Assembly: GCF_014196255.1 (NCBI RefSeq)
Contig: NZ_JACIDH010000003.1
Span: 1-64,000, forward strand
Length of the DNA: 64,000 nt
Reading direction: 5' to 3'
Source: Sphingomonas pseudosanguinis
GTDB lineage: Bacteria > Pseudomonadota > Alphaproteobacteria > Sphingomonadales > Sphingomonadaceae
In this document: piece by piece, positions 54,300 through 63,634 of the stretch
Position numbering within the stretch: position 1 is the stretch's first letter
How the letters are laid out: every line of letters begins with the position of its first letter
Position numbers and translations under genes: made by a program
Notes under the pieces: model-generated
Seen by the model: only the letters and a program-made list of their open reading frames with translations
Told to the model about the DNA's origin: nothing
The model's database searches: none

Positions 54300-55688
54300 T
54301 TAGACCAGCGACATCTTGCGCGTCGCATCCGGTACGATCAGCGCGCCGAGCAGGCGCAGGCCGCGTTCCAGTCGGTCACGGGGCACGAGGCCGCCGATCG
54401 ATACCCGCAGCGCTGGCCCGACGGTCGACCGATCGACGGCAAAGGCGTCGCCGGGAATGGCCGACATGCCCTGCGACCGCAGCGCCTGCGCGATCAGGGC
54501 CGCATCGGCGTCGGGCGGCAGGGGTATCCAGAGGTGATAGCCGTCCGGGTGCCGGTGATAGCGCCCCTCGGCCAGACATTGGCGGACCAGCGCGCCCCGC
54601 CCCCTCGCCTCGGCCCGCACCTCGCCGATCAAGCGGTGCAGCATGTCACCATTCGCCCAATCCGCGACCACGGCGGCATTGAGTGGCGGGGCCATGATCG
54701 CGGTTTCGTGCAGGTCCGCCGCCAGCCGCCAGGCCCGGCCGATGTCAGGCGCGCGCAGCCAGGCCACGCGCAGGCCGGGCGACAGGATCTTCGATACGCT
54801 GGCGATGTGCCAGGTCCGCTCGGGCGCCAGCGCCGCGATGGGCGTGATCGGCCGTTCTGGCAACTGGCCATAGGCGTCGTCCTCGATCACCATCAGGCCA
54901 TGCCGCCGCGCCACCTCGGCAATCGCGGTGCGGCGGCCCGGCGACATGGTCGCGGTGGTCGGATTGTCGTTGGTCGGCACCAGATAGACGGCCTGCACCA
55001 ACGCACTTGTGCACAGCGCATCCAGTGCGTCGGGATCGATGCCCTCCCCGTCCATGCGAACCGGACACAGTATCACGCCGTAGCGCCGTGCGAGCGCCAG
55101 CAGGCCGGGATAGGCGAAGGGCGCGACGGCCAGCCGGTCCCCCGCCTTCAGCTCGGCGCTGAAGATGGCGTGCAGCGCCTGTTGGCCGCCGGCCGACACC
55201 AGCACCATGTCCTCGCTCGCCTCGACACCGCGCGCCCGGAGCAGCGCCGCCCCCGCCTCGCGCACCGATGGCTGGCCGCCGGCCGGCTGATATTGCAACA
55301 GCCCCATGCCGTCCCCGTTGGCGAGCAGCCGGGCGGCCGTGTCGCGAAACGCCCCGGCAAGCGACATGCCGGGAATGTCCGGGGGCGCGTTCATGCCGGG
55401 ATCGATGCGCTCGACGATCGGTGCCCTGGCCTGTGCTGTGTCACGCCGCTCGCGGACGAAGCTGCCGCGCCGGCCGTCGCCTTCGATCAGGCCCTGCCGC
55501 TGCGCCTCGCCATAGGCGCGCGTCACCGTGGTAAGATCGACGCCTAGCGCCTCGGCCAGCGCGCGCTGGGGCGGCAAGCGGTCGCCCGGCACCAGCGTCC
55601 CGGCATCGACGTCGCGCGCCAGCGCCCGGGCGATGGCGAGGTATTTGGGACCAGTCAGGGTGGTCAGATCAGGCTTCCAGCTTTGCAC
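54300..55688 (-). CDS. MocR-type regulator (GntR helix-turn-helix plus aminotransferase domain)
   Basis: 462 residues. The N-terminal winged helix (PKYLAIARALARDVDAGTLV, RLPPQRALAEALGVDLTTVT) is followed by a fold-type I aminotransferase-like domain with the PLP lysine in ASVSKILSPGLRVAW and the DDAYG aspartate. MocR proteins use PLP to sense a ligand. Target genes are often neighbours, so the DUF983 or nitrilase genes are candidates, but nothing proves this. Confidence 0.92.
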   Translation of the reverse strand: MQSWKPDLTTLTGPKYLAIARALARDVDAGTLVPGDRLPPQRALAEALGVDLTTVTRAYGEAQRQGLIEGDGRRGSFVRERRDTAQARAPIVERIDPGMNAPPDIPGMSLAGAFRDTAARLLANGDGMGLLQYQPAGGQPSVREAGAALLRARGVEASEDMVLVSAGGQQALHAIFSAELKAGDRLAVAPFAYPGLLALARRYGVILCPVRMDGEGIDPDALDALCTSALVQAVYLVPTNDNPTTATMSPGRRTAIAEVARRHGLMVIEDDAYGQLPERPITPIAALAPERTWHIASVSKILSPGLRVAWLRAPDIGRAWRLAADLHETAIMAPPLNAAVVADWANGDMLHRLIGEVRAEARGRGALVRQCLAEGRYHRHPDGYHLWIPLPPDADAALIAQALRSQGMSAIPGDAFAVDRSTVGPALRVSIGGLVPRDRLERGLRLLGALIVPDATRKMSLV

Positions 55689-55738
55689 GGCCGCCTCCTA
55701 CACCCATCTCCATACAATTGCCCATCCCCGGCACCGCG

Positions 55739-56044
55739 TCAGTCACGGTGATGGAAGAGCGCGCGGCCCGCCAGGGCGGCGCGGGCCATGTCGCCGGCGT
55801 CGTGCAGCGCCAGACAGGCATTATGCCCATCGCCCTCCCAGAAGCTGGCATCGGCATAGCATCGCAGCGCCTGTTCCCAGTGCCGCAACCGGGTCGCCAC
55901 GGTCGACAGTGCCGCCAGCGCGGCGCGCACCTCGACGAAATCGTCGCCACCCCCGGCGCGGACGATCGCGGCATCCTGTGGCCGGTCCATCCGGTCGAGC
56001 AGGTCGGCCGCCACCCGGCGGGCATCGCCCAGCTGGTTCGCCAT
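55739..56044 (-). CDS. Small helical protein of unknown function
   Basis: 101 residues, mainly helical (MANQLGDARRVAADLLDRMD, then RAALAALSTVATRLRHWEQA and NACLALHDAGDMARAALAGR). No family is recognised. It lies 7 bases after the DUF983 gene and 50 before the MocR gene in the same direction, so it is probably in one transcript with them. Confidence 0.65.
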   Translation of the reverse strand: MANQLGDARRVAADLLDRMDRPQDAAIVRAGGGDDFVEVRAALAALSTVATRLRHWEQALRCYADASFWEGDGHNACLALHDAGDMARAALAGRALFHHRD

Positions 56045-56051
56045 GCCGCGC

Positions 56052-56480
56052 TCAATCACCGAAGATATTGCCGCCATCCTGACCGTCGAGCCGGTTCTTG
56101 AGCGTCTCCGTCCCCGCCTCGATCGCGCGGTTCACATATTGCGACGCCACCAGCCAGCCCTTGATCGGCCGCAGCGGCAACAGACAGCCCAGCAGCATGA
56201 ACGGCAGCGACATGAACAGATGCACCCACCAGGGCGGATCATAGGCGACCTGCAACCAGACCACCACGAAGGTCAGCGGAAAGGCGACGATGCACAGCGA
56301 GAAGAAGGCAGGGCCGTCATCGGGCGCGGCAAAGCGATAGTCGAGCCCGCAACATTCGCATCGCGGCGCGATCTTCAGCCACGAGGTGAACATAGCCCCC
56401 TTGCCGCAACGCGGACACAGGCCCTTCAGGCCGCTTTCGATGATCCAGCGGAACTTGCTGGAATGCGAATCGGGGAGCAT
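56052..56480 (-). CDS. DUF983 family membrane protein
   Basis: 142 residues. A zinc-ribbon-like start (GLKGLCPRCGKGAMF and APRCECCGLDY, four cysteines in two pairs) is followed by two membrane segments (FFSLCIVAFPLTFVVVWLQ and WVHLFMSLPFMLLGCLLP). This is the pattern of the DUF983 family, whose role is unknown. It is divergent from the nitrilase gene. Confidence 0.9.
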   Translation of the reverse strand: MLPDSHSSKFRWIIESGLKGLCPRCGKGAMFTSWLKIAPRCECCGLDYRFAAPDDGPAFFSLCIVAFPLTFVVVWLQVAYDPPWWVHLFMSLPFMLLGCLLPLRPIKGWLVASQYVNRAIEAGTETLKNRLDGQDGGNIFGD

Positions 56481-56502
56481 GTCGGCACCTCTACAAAGCC
56501 TG

Positions 56503-56548
56503 ATGCATACATAATGTATTTTGCATGCATTGCCAAATCATTATGCAT
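56503..56548. promoter_or_regulatory. Cluster of ATGCAT/ATACAT palindromes between DUF983 and nitrilase genes
   Basis: Three ATGCAT palindromes (56503, 56525, 56543) and a perfect ATACAT-A-ATGTAT inverted repeat (56507-56519) lie within 46 AT-rich bases in otherwise GC-rich DNA. Their place between two divergent genes suggests an operator, perhaps for the MocR protein encoded nearby. Confidence 0.45.
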
Positions 56549-56632
56549 GGATAAAGTGCGTCACTTTCCCCTTCACCGTCATCGCCTCGACGGGTATCGC
56601 GGCGATGGACAGTCAACCACAGGATCAGGACC

Positions 56633-57562
56633 ATGCCCCATATCACCGTCGCCGCGCTGCAAATCGGGTCGGACTATGCGGGCAAGGCCACCACGCTGGC
56701 CAATATCCTGCGCCATGAGGAGGCGATCGCCGCATCGGGCGCGCAACTGGTGGTGATGCCCGAAGCGGTGCTGGGCGGTTATCCCAAGGGCGAGCATTTC
56801 GGCACGCGCCTGGGCTATCGCCTGCCGGAAGGGCGCGAGGCCTTTGCCCGCTATCATGCCAATGCTGTCGACCTCGACGGTCCGGAAATCGCCGAGTTGG
56901 CCGACCTCAGCACGCGCACCGGCGCGACGCTGGTGCTGGGCGTGATCGAACGGGCGGGCGCCTCGCTGTTCTGCACGGCGCTGTTCATCGAGCCGGAGCG
57001 CGGGCTGGTCGCCAAGCATCGCAAGCTGATGCCCACCGGCACCGAGCGGCTGATCTGGTCGCAGGGGGACGGTTCGACCATGCCGGTCGTCGACAGCCGG
57101 GCGGGCAAGCTGGGCGCGGCGATCTGCTGGGAAAACCACATGCCGCTGTTCCGCACCGCCATGTACGCCAAGGGCGTCGAAATCTGGTGCGCGCCGACCG
57201 TCGACGAACGCGACATCTGGCGGAGTTCGATGCGGCATATCGCGCATGAGGGCCGCTGCTTCGTCATCAGCGCCTGCCAGGTTCAGCCCTCCCCCGCCGA
57301 ACTGGGCATGACGATGGAGCATTGGGATGCCGATCGCCCGCTGATCGGCGGGGGCAGCATGATCGTCGGGCCGCTGGGCGATGTGCTGGCCGGGCCGCTG
57401 GAGCGCGAGACGGGGTTGATCACCGCGTCGATCGACATGGAGGACGTGATCCGCGCCCGCTACGACCTGGACGTGGTCGGCCATTATTCGCGGCCCGACG
57501 TCTTCAGCCTGCATGTCGACGAGCGCCCGCGCAGCGGTGCGGTGTTCACCGGCGGCGAATGA
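56633..57562 (+). CDS. Nitrilase
   Basis: 309-residue enzyme of the nitrilase branch of the carbon-nitrogen hydrolase family, converting nitriles to carboxylic acids and ammonia. The catalytic triad is visible: Glu44 in [11 protein letters not shown], Lys131 in [10 protein letters not shown], and Cys165 in [11 protein letters not shown]. The Trp-Glu-Asn after the Cys is characteristic of true nitrilases. The specificity cannot be told. It is transcribed toward the convergent thiolase operon. Confidence 0.92.
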   Translation: MPHITVAALQIGSDYAGKATTLANILRHEEAIAASGAQLVVMPEAVLGGYPKGEHFGTRLGYRLPEGREAFARYHANAVDLDGPEIAELADLSTRTGATLVLGVIERAGASLFCTALFIEPERGLVAKHRKLMPTGTERLIWSQGDGSTMPVVDSRAGKLGAAICWENHMPLFRTAMYAKGVEIWCAPTVDERDIWRSSMRHIAHEGRCFVISACQVQPSPAELGMTMEHWDADRPLIGGGSMIVGPLGDVLAGPLERETGLITASIDMEDVIRARYDLDVVGHYSRPDVFSLHVDERPRSGAVFTGGE

Positions 57563-57572
57563 CCGCGAACGG

Positions 57573-57602
57573 GTGGGAACCGGTGACACCACCGCTTCCC
57601 AC
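57573..57602. terminator. Hairpin between the convergent nitrilase and pcaF genes
   Basis: GTGGGAA-C-CGGTG and CACCG-C-TTCCCAC pair around the loop ACAC. It fills the 54-base gap between the two stops and could serve both strands, although no T-run follows on either side. Confidence 0.5.
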
Positions 57603-57616
57603 ACCGCCAACCTATC

Positions 57617-58819
57617 TTAGACGCGCTCAAGCAGCGCGGCGATCCCCTGCCCGACGCCGATGCACATGAAGACGAGCGCACGGCGACCGCCCGTCCGGTG
57701 CAGTTCCTCGACCGCGCTCATCGCGATCCGCGCGCCCGACATGCCCAGCGGATGCCCCAGCGCGATGGCGCCGCCATTGCGGTTCACCCGGTCGTCGGCG
57801 GGATCGATCTCCAGATCGCGCAAGGTCGCGATCGCCTGCGCGGCAAAGGCCTCGTTCAGCTCGATCACATCGATGTCCGCCATGCGCAGCCCGGTGCGCG
57901 CCAGCAGACGGCGGGCGGCGAGGACCGGGCCGATGCCCATGACGCGCGGCGGCACGCCCGCCGCCGCCATCGCCACGACCCGCGCGCGCGGGGCCAGTCC
58001 GTGGCGGACGGCCGCCTGTTCGGAGGCGATCAGCATCGCCGCCGCGCCGTCGTTCAGTCCGGAGGCATTGCCCGCCGTCACCGTCCCGTCGGCGCGGACG
58101 ACCGGCTTCAACCGGCCGAGCGTCGCCATGTCGCTGGCGCGCGGATGCTCGTCGCGGTCGAAGACGATCGCCTCGCCCTTGCGCTGCGGGATGGTGACGG
58201 GGACGATCTCCGCCGCCAGCCGACCATTGGCCTGCGCGGCGGCGGTCTTCTCCTGGCTGCGCAGCGCGAAGGCGTCCTGCTCCTCGCGCGTCACGCGCCA
58301 CTCGGCGGCGACATTCTCCGCCGTCTCCGGCATGGTATCGACGCCGTAAGCCGCACGCATCGCCGGATTGACGAAGCGCCAGCCGAGCGTCGTATCCTCG
58401 ATCTTCTGCGCGCGGTCGAACGGCGTCTGCGCCTTGCCAAGCACATAGGGCGACCGGGTCATGTTCTCGACCCCGCCCGCGATCATCAGGTCCGCGTCGC
58501 CGCTGCGGATCGCGCGCGCCGCCGATCCGATCGCGTCCAGCCCCGATCCGCACAGTCGGTTGACCGTCGAGCCCGGGACGATATCGGGCAGGCCGGCGAG
58601 CAGCACGGCCATGCGGGCGACGTTGCGATTGTCCTCGCCCGCCTGATTGGCGCAGCCCAGGATCGTGTCGTCGACCGCCTGCCAGTCGACCTTCGGATTG
58701 CGCTCCGCCAGCGCCCGGATCGGGATAGCGGCGAGGTCGTCGGCGCGGACGCTCGCCAGGCTGCCGTTCAGCCGCCCGATCGGGGTGCGTACCGCATCGC
58801 AGATGAAAGCCGCGCTCAT
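57617..58819 (-). CDS. pcaF: 3-oxoadipyl-CoA thiolase
   Basis: 400-residue thiolase, exactly the PcaF length. Active-site Cys90 is in [14 protein letters not shown], the His in [17 protein letters not shown], and the second Cys in FMCIGVGQG. It would split beta-ketoadipyl-CoA into succinyl-CoA and acetyl-CoA. The start at 58819 overlaps the pcaJ stop (ATGA), and the CoA-transferase partners support the pca reading over other thiolases. Confidence 0.9.
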   Translation of the reverse strand: MSAAFICDAVRTPIGRLNGSLASVRADDLAAIPIRALAERNPKVDWQAVDDTILGCANQAGEDNRNVARMAVLLAGLPDIVPGSTVNRLCGSGLDAIGSAARAIRSGDADLMIAGGVENMTRSPYVLGKAQTPFDRAQKIEDTTLGWRFVNPAMRAAYGVDTMPETAENVAAEWRVTREEQDAFALRSQEKTAAAQANGRLAAEIVPVTIPQRKGEAIVFDRDEHPRASDMATLGRLKPVVRADGTVTAGNASGLNDGAAAMLIASEQAAVRHGLAPRARVVAMAAAGVPPRVMGIGPVLAARRLLARTGLRMADIDVIELNEAFAAQAIATLRDLEIDPADDRVNRNGGAIALGHPLGMSGARIAMSAVEELHRTGGRRALVFMCIGVGQGIAALLERV

Positions 58820-59463
58820 GCCGCCATCTCCAGATCGACGGCGAAGTCCGCGCCCGTCTTCGCCCGCACATCTTCCACGCTCACGCCGGGCGCCAGCTCG
58901 ATCAGCCGCAGCCCCGGCTTGTCGCAGGCCATGACGCACAGGTCGGTGACGATCAGGTCGACACAGGCCTGCCCGGTCAGCGGCAGGGTGCAGGCGGGCA
59001 GGATCTTCGGGCTGCCGGTCTTGCTGGCGTGATCCATGACCACGACGATCCGCTTCACCCCGGCGACCAGGTCCATCGCGCCGCCCATGCCCTTCACCAT
59101 CTTGCCCGGGATCGTCCAGTTGGCGATGTCGCCGCCGACGGAGACCTCCATCGCGCCCAGCACCGCCATGTCGATATGGCCGCCCCGGATCATCGCGAAG
59201 CTGTCGGCGCTCGAAAAGAAGCTGGAGGTCGGCAGGGTCGTGACGGTCTGCTTGCCCGCATTGATCAGGTCGGGGTCCGCCTCTCCCTCATAGGGAAACG
59301 GCCCGATGCCGAGCAGCCCGTTTTCCGACTGGAGCGTCACATCGACCCCGGCGGGGACGTGATTGGCGACCAGCGTCGGAATGCCGATGCCCAGATTGAC
59401 GTAATAGCCGTCCTGAAGCTCGCGGGCGGCGCGGGCCGCCATCTCGTCGCGCGTCCAGCTCAT
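58816..59463 (-). CDS. pcaJ: 3-oxoadipate CoA-transferase, beta subunit
   Basis: 215 residues of the CoA-transferase B family. The catalytic Glu47 is in [27 protein letters not shown] and [15 protein letters not shown] are family blocks. With the alpha subunit it moves CoA from succinyl-CoA to 3-oxoadipate. The related acetoacetate enzyme (ScoB) is similar, so the substrate rests on the pcaF neighbour. Confidence 0.88.
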   Translation of the reverse strand: MSWTRDEMAARAARELQDGYYVNLGIGIPTLVANHVPAGVDVTLQSENGLLGIGPFPYEGEADPDLINAGKQTVTTLPTSSFFSSADSFAMIRGGHIDMAVLGAMEVSVGGDIANWTIPGKMVKGMGGAMDLVAGVKRIVVVMDHASKTGSPKILPACTLPLTGQACVDLIVTDLCVMACDKPGLRLIELAPGVSVEDVRAKTGADFAVDLEMAA

Positions 59464-60173
59464 GCCGCATTCTCCCGGTTCCGCACCGTCAGTTTCTCGA
59501 TCCGCTTCTCGTTGATCGTACTCTTCACGATCCGGTCGACATAGATGCCGGGCGTGTGGATGGCATCGGGGTCGAGCGCGCCGGCCTCGACGATCTCCTC
59601 GACCTCGACGACCGTCACCTTGCCGGCGGTCGCCATGTTCGGGTTGAAGTTGCGCGCGGTCTTGCGGAACATCAGATTGCCTGCGGGATCGGCCTTCCAC
59701 GCCTTGATGATCGACAGGTCGGCGCGCAGCCAGGTTTCGCGGACATAGTCCTGACCCTCGAACGTCTCGACCGGCTTGCCCTCGGCGACCACGGTGCCGA
59801 CGCCGGTCCGGGTGTAGAAGGCGGGGATGCCCGCGCCGCCTGCGCGGATACGCTCGGCGAGCGTGCCTTGCGGGTTCAGTTCCAGTTCCAGTTCACCCGA
59901 CAGATATTGCTGCTCGAACAGCTTGTTCTCGCCGACATAGCTGGAGATCATTTTGCGAACCTGCCGGCTTTCCAGCAGCATCCACAGACCGAACCCGTCC
60001 GCCCCCGCATTGTTGGAGATGACGGTCAGCCCCCGGACCCCGGACTGGCGGATTTCGGGGATCAGGCTTTCGGGATTGCCCGACAGGCCGAAGCCGCCCG
60101 ACATGATCGTCATGCCGTCGAACAACAGTCCGTCGAGCGCCGCCGCCGGAGTGTCGTAAATCTTACTCTTCAT
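59460..60173 (-). CDS. pcaI: 3-oxoadipate CoA-transferase, alpha subunit
   Basis: 237 residues of the CoA-transferase A family: [20 protein letters not shown] near the start, [13 protein letters not shown], and [20 protein letters not shown]. Overlap with pcaJ is 4 bases. Upstream 48 bases separate it from the exported alpha/beta-hydrolase-fold gene. Confidence 0.9.
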   Translation of the reverse strand: MKSKIYDTPAAALDGLLFDGMTIMSGGFGLSGNPESLIPEIRQSGVRGLTVISNNAGADGFGLWMLLESRQVRKMISSYVGENKLFEQQYLSGELELELNPQGTLAERIRAGGAGIPAFYTRTGVGTVVAEGKPVETFEGQDYVRETWLRADLSIIKAWKADPAGNLMFRKTARNFNPNMATAGKVTVVEVEEIVEAGALDPDAIHTPGIYVDRIVKSTINEKRIEKLTVRNRENAA

Positions 60174-60221
60174 CGTAACGCGTTTCCCATTCTGATCACT
60201 GGTCGGGCCCCCAATTGCGGC

Positions 60222-61112
60222 TCAGCGCGGCCCGAAGGTCTTGCGGGCGAAGGCCGCGATCGCGTCGGCCATGCGGTCGGGCTGTTCTGGGGCCATGGCA
60301 TGGCCCGATCCGGCGATCTCCTGCACCTCGACCCGGTCGCCCAGCAGCGGCTTCATGACGTTCTTGACTACCACCGCATCATGCTGGCCCTGCAGGTCGA
60401 GGATCGGCACGGTGTTGCCCGCCGCATAATAGCTGTCGATCGGCGTGACGTTGCGGGCGTGCGCCTGCGCGTCGTGCGTTTCGGGATACCATCCGCCCAG
60501 CCACACCGACGGGTCGTTGCCCAGCGCGAAAAAGGCCTGCCGCAAATAGGTCAGCCGCTGTTCGCGGGGCAGCGCCATGTTGCCCGACCCGTCGATCGCC
60601 TCGCGCAACCGGCCATAGGGCTTTTCGGTCGAGCCGGGCGGCAGCTTGCCCGCCGAGGCGGCGGCCATCACCACGCCCTTGACCAGATCGAGGCGATCCA
60701 CCGCCAGCATCCGCGCCGGCTGGCTGCCCCAGGCATGGCCGACGATGATCGCGGGGCCGGTCTTCTCGCGGTCCATCACCATCGCGACATCGGCGGCGAA
60801 GTCGTGCAGCGTCAGGCCCTCCATCGGCCCCTTGCTCCCGCCGATCCCGCGCGGCTGGGGACGGATCACGCGAAAGCCCTGTGCGGCCAGCCGGGCGGCG
60901 ACCCGGTCATAGTCATGCGCGCCCCGCCCCAGCGACGGCAGGATGACGATGGGCCGGCCCCGCCCCTCGACGAGCGCCTCGATCCGAACGTCGCCCTTGC
61001 GGACCAGGGTCGTCCTGGGCGCAGCCGGGGCGGCCGTCGCCACGTTCGCCGTGCCGATCATCAGGACACAGGCGGCCAAGGACAGCCCGCGCAGCGTGGT
61101 GGACATGGTCAT
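60222..61112 (-). CDS. Exported alpha/beta-hydrolase-fold protein lacking the nucleophile Ser (copy 2)
   Basis: 296 residues. A signal peptide (LSLAACVLMIGTANVATAAP) is followed by a complete alpha/beta-hydrolase fold: oxyanion region VILPSLGRGAHDYDRV, and RPQPRGIGGSKGP. The nucleophile elbow reads IVGHAWGS, with Ala127 where the catalytic Ser normally is, while Asp244 (LQGQHD) and His270 (GSGHAMAPEQ) of the triad remain. It is a paralogue of the protein at 62711. GGGAG precedes the start. It may bind rather than hydrolyse its ligand, or use another residue. Confidence 0.85.
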   Translation of the reverse strand: MTMSTTLRGLSLAACVLMIGTANVATAAPAAPRTTLVRKGDVRIEALVEGRGRPIVILPSLGRGAHDYDRVAARLAAQGFRVIRPQPRGIGGSKGPMEGLTLHDFAADVAMVMDREKTGPAIIVGHAWGSQPARMLAVDRLDLVKGVVMAAASAGKLPPGSTEKPYGRLREAIDGSGNMALPREQRLTYLRQAFFALGNDPSVWLGGWYPETHDAQAHARNVTPIDSYYAAGNTVPILDLQGQHDAVVVKNVMKPLLGDRVEVQEIAGSGHAMAPEQPDRMADAIAAFARKTFGPR

Positions 61113-61140
61113 ATCTTTCTCCCGGTGGTGAAGGGGCCGA

Positions 61141-62628
61141 TCAGAACTGGACCTGCAACCCCAGGTTGAGCGTCTGCCCGCTGTCGACGCTGCCCGGCGC
61201 ATCGCCGGGATTGGCGATGTGCCAGTCGGTGGCATCGAGCAGGACGCGGGTGATCTTGTTGATGTACCAGGTGCCGCCGAGCGTAGTGGAACGGCCCAGC
61301 CCGCCGAGCGGCAGGCCACGATAATCGGCCTCCTGATAGCGAGCGCGCAGCGCCAGCGCGCCCCAGCCGCCGGCGGTCACCGGATGGTCGATGCGCGCGC
61401 GCGCCCAGGTGCCGCGCCGCGCGTCGTAGGGCGGGGTCGAACCGAAGACGAACCAGCCGGCAGACAGGGCGAAGGCGTCGTGCGTATAATCGCCGCCCGG
61501 CCGGTGGAGCACCCGCCGCCCCCACTCGTTCTGGGTCCAGAACTTGCCGGCGATCAGCGCCAGCTCGGCACCATAGCCGGTATCGCTGGTCACCCCGGTG
61601 ACGGGGCCGGGCCGCGCGCGGACCAGCGTGTTGAACCCGCCCGCGATCGCGCTCGACCGGACCAGCGATCCGGTTTCGTCGCCCAGCCGCTCATGAAAGC
61701 CCCAGCCGCCCAGATGCAGGGTCAGCCCCTTCGACAGGGTCGGCGCCCAATGCGCGCGCGACACGACGGTCAGCCCGTCATCGCCATCGCCGATATTGTT
61801 CGGGTCCTCACCGGTCACCTGTACCGAGGCGTGCCAGTTCTTCGCATAGAGCCGTTCCTGCACGCCCACGCCCCAGAAGCCGCGGCGGGGGATGATCGTC
61901 GCGGCGACCGTGTTGAAATCGGTGAAGGGCGTCGTGCCCAGCCCGACCGACCCGTCCATCGTCCGGTCGTTGAACCGGTTGCCGATCGCGGCATCCGCCT
62001 CCACCCCGAACAGCTTGTGCCGGATGTTGACGAAAGCGGATTTCCAGACGACCTGGTTCTCGGAGAATTCACCCTCCAGCGCCCAGGACAGATTGCCGAC
62101 CGCTCCCTCCATGCCGAGGCGCGCCGAGCCGAGCGCGGTGCCGGTGATGTTGCGCCCCGGAAAGGCCCCGGCGGTGGTCGAGGCGTCGAGGAACAGGCGA
62201 CCGCGCGGGCGGAACCACCAATGGCCGTCCACCGAGTTGAAGCGCGGCAGGCCGTTGACGAAGACCACCGCCGCCTGCTCGCCATTGCGTTTGGCGGGGG
62301 GCGGTGCGGCCTCGGAGTCGGTCGTCCGCTGCACGGTCAGCAGGATCGGCGGCGGCTTCACCTGGCCCTTGGTTTCCGCCACCTGCTGGTCCGGCGTGCG
62401 GACGGGCGTCGGGGACGCGGCCGGGATCGCCAACCGCGCCTCCAATATGCGCAGCCGCTCCTCCAGCGTATCGATCCGCCGCTGCTGCGTCTCGATCAGC
62501 ATCTGGGCATCGTCCTTTGCGACCACCGGGGCAGCCGGCGCCGATGTCTGCGCCTCCGCCTGTGTGCCCATCGCCAACGCGCACGCACCGACACCGACCG
62601 CCGAGCGGCGGACGAAAAATTCCAGCAT
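61141..62628 (-). CDS. Phosphate-selective-type (OprO/OprP-like) porin
   Basis: 495-residue outer-membrane porin. A signal peptide (SAVGVGACALAMGTQAEAQT) is followed by a coiled-coil trimerisation segment (LIETQQRRIDTLEERLRILE, about 50-75), then a 16-strand-type barrel starting with FVNGLPRFNSVDGHWWFRPR and ending GQTLNLGLQVQF. Such porins pass anions. It lies between the two hydrolase-fold paralogues with short gaps (82 and 28 bases), so it is one transcript with them. Confidence 0.9.
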   Translation of the reverse strand: MLEFFVRRSAVGVGACALAMGTQAEAQTSAPAAPVVAKDDAQMLIETQQRRIDTLEERLRILEARLAIPAASPTPVRTPDQQVAETKGQVKPPPILLTVQRTTDSEAAPPPAKRNGEQAAVVFVNGLPRFNSVDGHWWFRPRGRLFLDASTTAGAFPGRNITGTALGSARLGMEGAVGNLSWALEGEFSENQVVWKSAFVNIRHKLFGVEADAAIGNRFNDRTMDGSVGLGTTPFTDFNTVAATIIPRRGFWGVGVQERLYAKNWHASVQVTGEDPNNIGDGDDGLTVVSRAHWAPTLSKGLTLHLGGWGFHERLGDETGSLVRSSAIAGGFNTLVRARPGPVTGVTSDTGYGAELALIAGKFWTQNEWGRRVLHRPGGDYTHDAFALSAGWFVFGSTPPYDARRGTWARARIDHPVTAGGWGALALRARYQEADYRGLPLGGLGRSTTLGGTWYINKITRVLLDATDWHIANPGDAPGSVDSGQTLNLGLQVQF

Positions 62629-62710
62629 GACCTGTTCCCATCGTGACGGCGTCGCGCCGTCGACCTGTGGGCGGGGCGCGGTCACGGCCGCCGCCCCGCC
62701 ATCCCTGTCG

Positions 62711-63604
62711 TTACTTGGCGTAGACCCGGCGCGCGAAAGTCGCGATCGCATCCGCCATCGCCTGCGGCTGTTCGGGGGCCATGGCATGGCCCGCATTCTT
62801 CAGCACGACGACCTGCACCCGGTCGCCCAGCATGCTTTTCAGCACACCCGAGAAGCGACGCGGCGCGACCGTGTCGTTCTCGGCCTGAAGGTCGAGGATC
62901 GGCGCGGTGCCGGCGGCGAAATAATCGTCGACCGGCGTGTTGTTGCGGGCATAGCCCTGCGCGTCATGCGTCTCCTTGTGCCAGCCGGTCAGCCAGACGC
63001 GCGGATCGTTGCCGGGCGCGAAGAACGCCTTGCGCAGATATTCCAGCCGCTTTTCCTCGGGCAGTTCGGTGTGGCTCGGCCCGTCGATCGCCTCGCGCAT
63101 CTCGGCATTGATCGGCTTTTCCGTCGAACCCGGCGGCACCTTGCCCGCCGAGGCGGCGGCCAGCACGACGCCGCGCACCAGATCGGGGCGGTCGGTGGCC
63201 AGCTGGCGCGCGGGGAAATTGCCCCAGGCATGGCCGACGACGACCACGGGCCCGGCCTTTTCATGCTCGACGACCTTGGCGATGTCGCGCGCAAAGTCGT
63301 GGATCGACAGCTTCTCCATCGGCCCCTTGCTGCGACCGATGCCGCGCGGTTCGGGGCGCAGCACGCGGAAGCCGTCCTTCTGCAGATTGGCCGCGACCTT
63401 GTCATAGTCGCGCCCCGAGCGGCCCAGCGAGGGCAGCATGACGATCACGGGGCCACGCCCCTGGCTCATCACCTCGATCTGGACATTGTCGTAACGGACC
63501 AGATCGCGCTTGACGGTCTGCGCCATGACCGGTGCGGCGGGGGCGGCGACCGTGGCCATCACCACCATCGGGGCGGCGAGGTGCCGCATCATCTGGGTCA
63601 TCAT
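62711..63604 (-). CDS. Exported alpha/beta-hydrolase-fold protein lacking the nucleophile Ser (copy 1)
   Basis: 297 residues, with a signal peptide (MVVMATVAAPAAPVMAQT) and the same architecture as the protein at 60222, about half identical by eye: VIVMLPSLGRSGRDYDKV, RPEPRGIGRSKGP, VVVGHAWGNFPARQ and KNAGHAMAPEQP. Ala126 replaces the nucleophile Ser; Asp244 and His273 are kept. The codon is GCC in both copies, so this is no reading error in one gene. Three ATG codons near the start (63604, 63601, 63592) are possible. Confidence 0.85.
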   Translation of the reverse strand: MMTQMMRHLAAPMVVMATVAAPAAPVMAQTVKRDLVRYDNVQIEVMSQGRGPVIVMLPSLGRSGRDYDKVAANLQKDGFRVLRPEPRGIGRSKGPMEKLSIHDFARDIAKVVEHEKAGPVVVVGHAWGNFPARQLATDRPDLVRGVVLAAASAGKVPPGSTEKPINAEMREAIDGPSHTELPEEKRLEYLRKAFFAPGNDPRVWLTGWHKETHDAQGYARNNTPVDDYFAAGTAPILDLQAENDTVAPRRFSGVLKSMLGDRVQVVVLKNAGHAMAPEQPQAMADAIATFARRVYAK

Positions 63605-63634
63605 CGTCTCTCTCCTGTCCTGTTCTGTTCTGTG

